DNA of 64,000 nt from Vesta saturnalis. Its lineage: Eukaryota; Arthropoda; Insecta; Coleoptera; Lampyridae. The translations under genes were made by a program, and so were the position numbers. This document shows positions 55,920-64,000 of the stretch, one piece after another. Numbering within the stretch: the stretch's first letter is position 1; each line of letters begins with the position of its first letter. Under the pieces are notes generated by a model, which worked only from the letters and a program-made list of their open reading frames with translations, was not told the DNA's origin and made no database searches. Location of the stretch: positions 1,767,001-1,831,000 of the forward strand of contig JARFJB010001352.1 of assembly GCA_036346205.1 (NCBI GenBank), in the 5' to 3' direction.

Positions 55920-58600
55920 CGTTATGGAGGAACAAAGGTATTAAATATGTAGCTGTTTGAGTAAAATCGTGTTTACTATTTTTATACGTTTCAACGGCAA
56001 GAATTGCAGCTGTATTTTTTAGAAAGGCACTTTTTATATTAAACCATGTGTTTTATATAACCATAGGCAATTTTGTTTCCGTTAAGAAGAAATACAATGT
56101 ATTAAAACAACAAACTTAATAACAAAGAATTATTTTGGCTTAATTTAACTGTTAATAATAAATGTTATAAAAGTCATATTAAGAAACATGTCATTTAGGA
56201 GAATAAAAGTTTTGGCGCCACAATTTCCATTTGTTTTTTAGGTGAGCGTTAATTTCTTTTTTTCACCATCTGCTAAATTAAAACAATACGGAAACGTATT
56301 TTTGCAATACTAACATACATGGTGGCCCATTAGTGCGAGGAAGTCCAATATCTCGTGAAATATACCACATGTAAAAAAATGTTTCAAATAGAATATATTG
56401 CAATATTGGACATTTGTAAAATAGTTTCAGGTATACAGGGGATTAGTCGAGGCATTTTAACAAGATATTTTTTTAAATGGCATCGGTAGTATGTTTTTAC
56501 ATTACCGAAATCGCCATAGCGATCTACATACATCACTATATTTTCTCGAGAAAATTTTGCCGCGTTGCCAAGTTATTCCCAAAAATATGAAAATTTACAG
56601 AAAATCGCTTCATCATAAATGAATTACATAATAGTTTACTAATAACATTTTAAACAAAATGATCACATTTTAACTGGCCAAAACTTAATTTTTTTTAACT
56701 GAACACCCTGTATATTATTCCATACTTTTGTACAGCTACTAAATCTTTTCAATTTATGTAAACACCATACGGTCTCTATAACTAGTATTTTTAAGAAATT
56801 TTCCGTTTAATGGAAATTTTACGCTTGTACAATTTCATTCTTTCTACTGGAACACCCTGTAGGTATAACATTCCAAACGTTTATAACATTTCTAAATCCA
56901 TTTGGTCTGCCTCAATAGCTATGACCTCTAAAACTCTTACACAATTACATATTTTCTAATGGAACATTACATGCACTTTTGTGGGGCAAATGTAATCACT
57001 GCTACATGATTTTAGAGGCCATAGGTATTAAGACAGATCAAGTGAATTTAGAAATTTTATAAACAATGGAATGTTATACTTACAACCTACAGGGTATTTC
57101 ATTCGAAATTATCAAATTGTGCCAGCGTAAAATTTTCATTAAACAGATCATTTCTCAAGAACTACTAGTTGTAGAGATTATATGGCATACACATACATTG
57201 AAGGGATTTAGTAGCTTTACAAAAGCATGGAATAATATGCAGGGTGTTCCACTCAAAAAAATTAAGTTTTGGCCGCTAAAATGTGATCTTGTGCCTTCAT
57301 AATAAACACCCTGTGTATGAAACAACATTTTATCTAACTATACAAACATTTTGCTTGAGATGTTATTAGTAAACTATTCTGTAATTCATTTATGATGAAG
57401 CGATTTTCAGTAAATTTTCATATTTTGGCAATAACTTGGCAACGCGACAAAATTTTCTCGAGAAAATATAGTGACATATGTAGATTGCTATAGTGAGTTC
57501 GATCATGTAAAAATATACTACCGATGCCATTTAAAAAAATATCTTATTAAAATGCCTCGACTAATCAGAGCACCCTGTATACCTGAAACTATTTTACAAA
57601 TGTGAATATTGCAATTGTTACAACTTCTATTTGAAACATTTTTTTATGTGGTATATTAAATGAGACATTGGACTTCTCGCACTAATGGGCCACCCTGTAT
57701 GAAAATTCGTACACTATGGAGGAAAAATATTAAATGATTTGCTGTTTGAGTAAAACTGTGGATATTTGGATATAAAAACAAAATGTATATGTTACAACGA
57801 ATAAATAATATGTTTTCCATGTGATCAAAGCCAACTATGTTTCTACTAAATAGAATAAAATTTATCAAAGATCGCAGCAATAACAAAACATAGATTTTGA
57901 CGTAAGAGATTCTAATTGTTACCCAGAAAAATTAACCTTTATGATATGGCGAACGTGACAACAGGAAGCAAGTAATTTTGACGTCACAATTATTAACGAT
58001 TATTATAATTAAATTATATTAGAACAAGGCACCATTTTTTAAATTAACGTGGCTACTAATTTCTCAGAATTAAAATTGGCCATACCTTTATTATTTTTCT
58101 TATTTGAGTGAAATAATGTACATGTGATTGTAATTTGAAGCTTTACATGTTTCAATAGTAATAACTGTAGCTGTACTCTTCAGGAAAGTACTTTTTATGA
58201 ATAAACAATACGTTTTTCATGTAACCAAGGCTAACTATGTTTCTACTAAAATAGAATAAAATTCAATAATAAAACGAAAGATTTTGACATAAGAAGTTTT
58301 CAATTGTTACGTCATAACAAGAAACGTGTAATTTTGATGTCACGATTATTAATAATTAACTATGATTATAATTAAATTATATTAGAAATAATAATTTTTA
58401 ATTATTTCGTATGTAGGCAAAATTAGAACAGCTGCTAATTGCTCGGAATTAAAATTGGTGATACCTTTATTACTATACTATTTGAGTGAAATCATGTATA
58501 TGTGATTATAATTGCACACATTTTAACAGTAATAATTGCAGTTGTGTTCTTCAGTAAAACGCCTTTTATATTTTTGTGACCACAGCAACATCTATCATTC
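55920..58600 (+). repeat. ~380-bp degenerate tandem repeat, four units, interrupted
   Basis: The landmark 'tatttgagtgaaatcatg' and variants occurs at 55,952, 57,743, 58,101 and 58,480. After removing the 1.38-kb foldback between the first two, spacings are about 411, 358 and 379 bp. Other shared words: 'taataattgcagttgt', 'ccaactatgtttctactaaa', 'gattataattaaattatatt'. No coding content. Confidence 0.7.
56318..57697. mobile_element. 1.38-kb giant foldback element
   Basis: The whole element is an inverted repeat. Arms of roughly 650-690 bp run from each end almost to a central loop near 56,960-57,010. The ends read CA(T/G)GGTGGCCCATTAGTGCG and are flanked by TA (56,316-56,317 and 57,698-57,699). 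The motif CACCCTGTA or its reverse, typical of mariner-like termini, also appears inside the arms, at mirrored positions near 56,705/57,240 and 56,850/57,090. It encodes no transposase. It interrupts the ~380-bp tandem repeat. Confidence 0.9.
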
Positions 58601-58728
58601 TATTAAAAATGAATAAATTAAAACAATAATTTAATGAACGTTGTAATTAGTGTAATTTAATTTAAATAATTTTCAATCATCAAATATTTCCGGTAGGGAA
58701 ACCGCGCCCGAAAATATTGTACACTATA

Positions 58729-58915
58729 GTACGTCCCAGAATATCAGAGAGTAATAAATTTTGAGAGCAATAGATCAGTCGCGTACTTATTAAAGGCCCG
58801 GTTTAAACCAGCCCGGTTTGTTACTGGTTTCTGTTCGCCGTTTCCATGCAAAAAAACGACGCTAATTCACTAACATGATTTATTACTCTCTGACATTCTG
58901 GAACGTACATTAATT
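58729..58915. mobile_element. 187-bp MITE
   Basis: Inverted ends gtacgtcccagaatatcaga.../...tctgacattctggaacgtac continue through 'gagtaataaat', with a GC-richer centre (aggcccggtttaaaccagcc). TA-type flanks. A truncated relative lies at 55,325-55,440. Confidence 0.8.
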
Positions 58916-59060
58916 CCAATTAATGCTAACTGTAATACCACTAATTTCGCAATATCACTAATTACACTCTAATGCCATGTATTACACTGTAATGGCACTA
59001 ACTCTTCTGTAATCGAACTAATTTTGCTTTAATTGCTTTACAGTGGTACCACTTTCTAAT
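58915..59060. repeat. Degenerate 'actaattcc'-type minisatellite, block 1
   Basis: Words like ccactaattt, cactaattac, gcactaactc and gaactaattt recur every 10-25 bp. The same word family forms a denser block at 60,845-61,050. Confidence 0.5.
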
Positions 59061-59652
59061 TACCAATGTAAGTAGAATGATTACTCGATAATAATTTCAT
59101 TTCAGTTTGTGTTCCACGTAGTGGTTTTATTAATTTTATTTTTTATTAATATCACTAAAAGAACTATTCATCTCAAAGGTGCATTTACAAACAAAAGATC
59201 AATGCAAATTCTGTAATAGTTTCTTATACTTTGTCAGTCAGAAAATCATATTATAAATGTCTAACTGTATTGTTTCGTTATGCAGATTAATATAACAGTT
59301 AAACAATTCCTTCTATAGTTTTCACCCTGAGTATATAAGTAACAAACCATTTTATGAAAAAACCGAAAAATTTGATGGTGCGAGATATGCACTCTTTTAT
59401 ACACAACTAGTGCTCATGTGAAAAGCTATGTTTAAATAGTTTTGCTCACTACACGATTTATTCTGAAAAACCAACTTGGGGTCTGGTATTTTTTATACCG
59501 ATTTTTTGAGGAGGGGGTAAGTAGTCATACTGTTGCGATATGTAAGATCAAACGTTGTATCCGCTACATGGAAAATTTGATTATTTCATTTTATTGGATG
59601 TGATTTTGAATCCGCCGTATTAAAAATTGATTTAGATTTAATGTTATTGGAC

Positions 59653-60623
59653 ATTGTGTTGTATCACGGCGTACTATATATCTGGCGGGAATATAGCCCC
59701 ATTTTCTGCTCCGATGATGACGTCAGTAGGCCGACTTCCGCACGTAAAATATTGAGACACGGACAGATTTCCTTGTTGTCAGTCAAATTTTAACGACTAA
59801 AAACCGAAATTCTGGTCCCAAATGATAAAATAAATAAAATTTTTGAATAATAACGATCCAAACAAAGAAATCTTAGTAATAATGTCTTGTTTAGAATTGA
59901 ACGATGCTGGTTATCCTTTATCTCTAATGTAAAAGTGATTAGGATACTAAATATTTAAGCGTAACTTCCACATTTTACTTGTTTAACTGTAATTAATACT
60001 AATGTAATACGAATACTAAAAAAGTAGGGAATTCATTTACAATGTTTTTAATTTTCTTTTTGATCACATTATTTCTTAATTTTTGTTATAGTTAGACCAA
60101 ACAATATTACGTGCATTGCAAACAAATTGCATCATGTTTCATGGATATTGTATGGATTCATTAACTGATAGAAACTGTAGTATTCCAATTATTAATGAAC
60201 CATATTTCCTAAATTAGTAAAATATCCATGTATTTTTTTTAATAAACACATGTGTAACTGCAATTTCAGTAAACACAACCACTAATTAGACTTTTATTGC
60301 AATGCTTTAAATTTTTGCTATGATATTAAACTATTTTGACGCTCACAATTGATTTATAGAGGTTTAGTAATTTTATATAATTATACTGCAACATTCTGTA
60401 ACATTAAATAAAGTAGTACTATGAGAGGTGTTTCGAGAATTCGGTACATGGCATTTGCGAATCATATTCCGACAGATATTATTAGAATTTGTTGGTGCAG
60501 CCTAGAACTTCACGATTTCTATATGCTACTGCATGCATTTCATTACAATTCTACGCCTACTGACGTCACGTGCCACACTCCTATATTCCCGCCTGGTATA
60601 AAGTACGCCGTGGTTGTATTACA
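59653..60623. mobile_element. ~970-bp element with inverted repeats containing CRE-like sites
   Basis: Left end: tgttgtatcacggcgtacta, then ggcgggaatata, then tgacgtcagtaggc. The right end reversed has accacggcgtacttta, ggcgggaatata and tgacgtcagtaggc in the same order. The match is patchy over about 90 bp but clear. No transposase is seen; the 71-codon frame at 60,421-60,636 overlaps the right terminal repeat. Probably a non-autonomous DNA transposon. Confidence 0.75.
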
Positions 60624-60844
60624 TGAGTTTTACTAGTATCTCAAACTTTCGATCGATGAACATAAAAATTTACACTGTATTAGTGTTAGATGGCCTAGAT
60701 TCATCTATTAATACCTTCGTATATAAATTATTCCTATTTAAACAGAGTATATCTGAAACAATCTAAAGCGCTTAACGTTACTCAAAAAGGTATGTGTTGT
60801 TCTAAACCCACTTTTTTAAATAAAACTGCACCACTACTTAAAGT

Positions 60845-61050
60845 TAACTACTAATTTCATTTCTAATTCTAGTAATTCCAGTAGCAATACCAATAATTCT
60901 AGTAACAATACCACTCATTCCAGAACTAATTCCACTAATTCCGCATTTCGTATTAGTAATTCCACTAATTATTGAGGTAATGCAGCTAATTCAAACATTA
61001 GTTCTACTAAATACTCCTCGATTATTCCCTACGTGATTACTTTCTGAATA
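60845..61050. repeat. Degenerate 'actaattcc'-type minisatellite, block 2
   Basis: Roughly 9-12-bp words (ctaattctagtaattcc, caataattctagtaac, ccactaattccg, tccactaattattg) recur head to tail. Confidence 0.7.
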
Positions 61051-61059
61051 TTTAAATCG

Positions 61060-61925
61060 GTGATAATTTTTCACTATATAGCTTTGTTGATACAAAGAAA
61101 TATCTAAAATAGTTGGAAAATAATCGCTAATTCGTAACTTTGTTACAAACCGTTTTCGTTACCTTCTTTAGGAAGATGTGTTTTATAAATGAAATACTTA
61201 TATTTTTATGTGATTATGTTACCGCTAAATGGAAAAAGAATGAAAAACAGTCATTTTGGTGTCAGAATTTTCAATTGTTGGGAATTTACGTTTATATATG
61301 ACAAACATCACAATGACGTGCTTTTGACGGCAGCATTCTCAAACATATCCTATGTAAACCAAAAAAATTGCTAGTTAAATTGGTCATAATTTTTGAATAT
61401 AGTTGAGTTGTTTTGCATCATTACGAAGAAAAAAAACAGTCTTTGTGTCCACAGTTAACTATGATTTTATTTAAAAAAAATTAGGTTATTTTATCTTTTT
61501 TTCTTTGAAATTGTTGAATTTTATTTCCTTTTACATACGATTAAAGTCATTAACATTTGTGATGACATCCAAATTTTGATGAAAATGTTATATTATTGTA
61601 ACAACGTCAGCAATAATTGAAAACCATAGCACAACAAGGTATCTATATCGCTTGATGGTGCTCTAAGTAGGCCATGAGTATTGAGGGCTTCATTTTCGAA
61701 ATTTTACTGGATGGTGGATCTATTACGTATTGTTGTGTTAATATTGAATATTCTAACATTTACAATTAGATTGTTTTTAATATTGGTTAATACAGATCTA
61801 TTCTGTAGTTTGGCAATTTGAAGAAAAGGGCAATAATCTATGTACTTAGTTCGGTGTTCTGAAGGTAAAAGTGTTTACCTTTCGTCCGAGAGATGTAGGT
61901 TCAAACCGGCTAAGGGAGGTGTTCT
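61060..61925. other. AT-rich stretch, no gene recognised
   Basis: Nothing supported apart from an isolated Pol III B-box-like word near 61,908 without an A box. Confidence 0.4.
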
Positions 61926-61933
61926 TTCATATA

Positions 61934-62552
61934 CAGGGTTATTTTTTTTATCCTGGCATAGGCCTTCTTTTTTATTACTGAAGATGGACTTTTACTTCCA
62001 AAAGTAAAGTTTTAGGGCGTAATCTAAGTTATCTAAGAAAATTTCATGAAAAAAATTACTCCAGCGTTGCCAGTTTTTGTGCAAAATCTGATACTGCAGT
62101 CAAAAGTACTATGGCGAAATATTTTAGTTTTGGAAGCTGTTAGAATTATTATTGTTCTACTGGTCTTTGCAAAAATTCACTTTTGACGTTTTAAACCATG
62201 CAAATATTGTTAAAATTTACTTTTACCATTAAAAAGAACAGGGGTGAATTTGAAATTTATTAACGAAGTAACAAATAAGAATTACCGACAGTAGTGGCTT
62301 CCAAAACGAAAATGTTTCGCTCTAGTACTTTTGCCTGCAGTGAAATACGCTATCAGATTTTGCAAAAAAATGCAATGTTTCCATTTAAAAAAAAATATTT
62401 TTGAAGGTACTACCAAAACTGGCAACGCTGAAGTAATTTTTCCATGACATTTTCTTAGTTAGATTACGCCATAAAACGTTACTTATGGAAGTAAAAGTCT
62501 ATCTTCAGTAACAAAAAGATAGCCTATGTCAGGTTTTAAAAAAATAACCCTG
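61934..62552. mobile_element. 619-bp foldback MITE, mariner-like ends
   Basis: Ends CAGGGTTATTTTTTT.../...AAAAAAATAACCCTG are flanked by TA (61,932-61,933 and 62,553-62,554). The arms extend about 280 bp with clear pairing (actgaagatggacttttact/agtaaaagtctatcttcagt; gcgttgccagtttt/aaaactggcaacgc). Noncoding. Confidence 0.9.
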
Positions 62553-62608
62553 TATGAAAAAAGTAAAATACAGTTACATGAAAATGTAATGTCACATTAT
62601 TACACATA

Positions 62609-62788
62609 TTTAAAATATTTACCTTTTGGGTTTTTATAGTGTATTTTTGTATTTAAGTTATACAAATCTATACGTTTCAATAACACTTACAGCTATCTTC
62701 GTCAATAGGTGTTATCTAAACGTATATATTTGTATAACTTAAATACAAACATACACCATAAAAACCCAAAAAGATAAGTATTTTGAAA
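62609..62788. repeat. 180-bp near-perfect hairpin
   Basis: Arms of about 80 bp pair closely: gtatttaagttatacaaatc and gggtttttata on the left; their complements on the right. The loop, around agctatcttcgtcaa, is about 20-25 bp. It is likely a small foldback MITE. As RNA it would form a long pre-miRNA-like stem. Confidence 0.85.
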
Positions 62789-62789
62789 T

Positions 62790-64000
62790 ACACCCAATTT
62801 TCGGATACGAATTGGAACCGTGGGTCCCGTGGGCAAGTTAAAAATCCCTCGTTGAGGGTGGAAATCCCTTAGTCAAAGTAAGGTGATAGTAACCAGAGTA
62901 GTTTACGTATATGAAGAACTTGGTCTATAATGTGGTACGATAGATAGCGTTTCAATAAAAAAGGATTTGGGTGTTAATGTGTTGAAGCCTGTGTATTATT
63001 AGCATTGTCCAAATGATAATTATGAATTATTTCAAACTCTGCCAGCAGCAACAAATAACACATATTTAATATTTATCTAAATTATTCACGTTAAAAAGGA
63101 TTAACGCAGGTATGTAAGGGGTGTAAAAATACATAAACGTAAAAAGCGTTATTACACCCACTTTCAATCGTAATCAAATTATTTGGATTATGTTTTGTAA
63201 AAGTCTCCGCTCTACATTATGATTGAGTGGAACTTTACCATTTTTGCATATCTTGAAAAACATCGAGGATATGTTGATGTAGTACTACCTGGATATCTAA
63301 AATGCAGTTTATTTGTTGATTTGATCCGTTTCAGTATTTTAGGTAGCTATTTCTAAAATATAGTTTAATTTGAAACTGGTGCTAATTAAGGCCCTTAAGC
63401 CTTTTGCCAAAAAAATTGGACTCCCCTCTACCCCAACTGTTTTGAAACGTTGCCTTAATTGTATTGTCTCAATTTATCTAATTTAACAACAAAGAAAAAT
63501 AAAAATTTAATATGTATCTGATGGTTTGTCTGTTCTTAAAAGCGTTTAACAGTTATCAAGTTTTGCAATTTTGCAATCGTCCTAAAACTTTGATTATTAT
63601 AAAGTTGATTTTTATCAATGTTCTGTTTTATATCTTGAGAAATGTACATAAGTTTGTGGAACAGATTTTATTAATTTTTTATTGCAAACTTCAAATCTAG
63701 ATATACCACATATTTGCATATTTCTTGGTTATTTAAAAAAGAGACGTCCTTGTATTTATGGATTGTGGTGTTTGTTTCTAATGTTAAATTCCTGCTCAAA
63801 AATATTTTGAACTGATTATACTAGTATCTGTGCAAATTCTTGGCCATTGTTCTTGAATCCTGGAATTATAACTAAAAATTGGGCCTTTTCACAAAAAATT
63901 GTTTTCTTCTTATTAATCTTATAAATTCACTCATTAAAAATGTAAAAGTCTGTACAGCTTAACAAGAATTTGCAAACACCAGTTAATAAAGCAGATTAAA
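62790..64000. other. AT-rich region without recognised genes
   Basis: No supported features; the 62-codon plus frame at 63,512-63,700 is hydrophobic AT-rich sequence without motifs. Confidence 0.5.

Noticed and set aside
61860..61930. tRNA-like sequence with a B-box word (ggttcaaaccgg)
   Set aside because: No matching A box at the right distance and stems do not close; chance or a very old tRNA-related piece.

Overview
The window looks like insect nuclear DNA. It is AT-rich, has almost no long open frames, and is packed with decayed transposable elements: many IS630/Tc1/mariner-type elements, two piggyBac-type elements, an RTE-type LINE and other LINEs, pogo-like pieces and a tRNA-derived SINE family. 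Spliceosomal-type introns and GTAAGT donors are visible. The order cannot be fixed from this sequence; a hemipteran or a beetle would fit. I see no prokaryotic operons, no CRISPR array, no rRNA and no intact tRNA gene.

Layout. 0-5 kb: degenerate repeats, one SINE with a target-site duplication, and an unidentified spliced-looking gene remnant (2.2-4.4 kb). 5-9 kb: a pogo-like MITE, hairpins and an old interspersed repeat. 9.1-13.4 kb: a 4.3-kb IS630-like element inserted in a second copy of that old repeat, itself carrying a 2.26-kb mariner-like element with about 450-bp inverted repeats and an intron-like gap in its transposase. 13.84-13.98 kb: the best candidate host exon (minus strand). 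15-22.6 kb: mariner fragments, a piggyBac broken by a LINE tail, and an RTE LINE lacking the catalytic core of its reverse transcriptase. 25-30.7 kb: a four-copy 189-bp tandem array, then a roughly 150-bp degenerate satellite split by two adjacent mariner-like elements. 31.8-33 kb: three SINE copies. 36.7-38 kb: a 9-bp minisatellite with heat-shock-element-like spacing next to an unidentified coding remnant. 39-41.6 kb: a LINE with an internally duplicated reverse-transcriptase segment. 41.8-48.2 kb: a three-element nest (mariner-like element containing a piggyBac in its body and another mariner-like element in its right arm). 48.2-48.4 kb: a weak candidate terminal exon. 50.3-53.4 kb: a mariner-like element with a tandem duplication of its transposase, a mariner fragment and a pogo-type DNA-binding fragment. 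55-64 kb: a ~380-bp tandem repeat split by a 1.38-kb giant foldback, further foldback MITEs, and AT-rich DNA.

No transposase or reverse transcriptase here is intact; each has stops, frameshifts or lost catalytic residues. The elements do not form a pathway. Their relations are stratigraphic: insertions into insertions give a relative time order, and in two places an empty or sister copy elsewhere in the window confirms the insertion point. The non-transposon signals most worth following are the minus-strand exon at 13.84-13.98 kb, the phase-compatible exon-like pair at 3.17-3.66 kb, the coding remnant at 38.1-38.5 kb and the TTCnnGAA-rich minisatellite.
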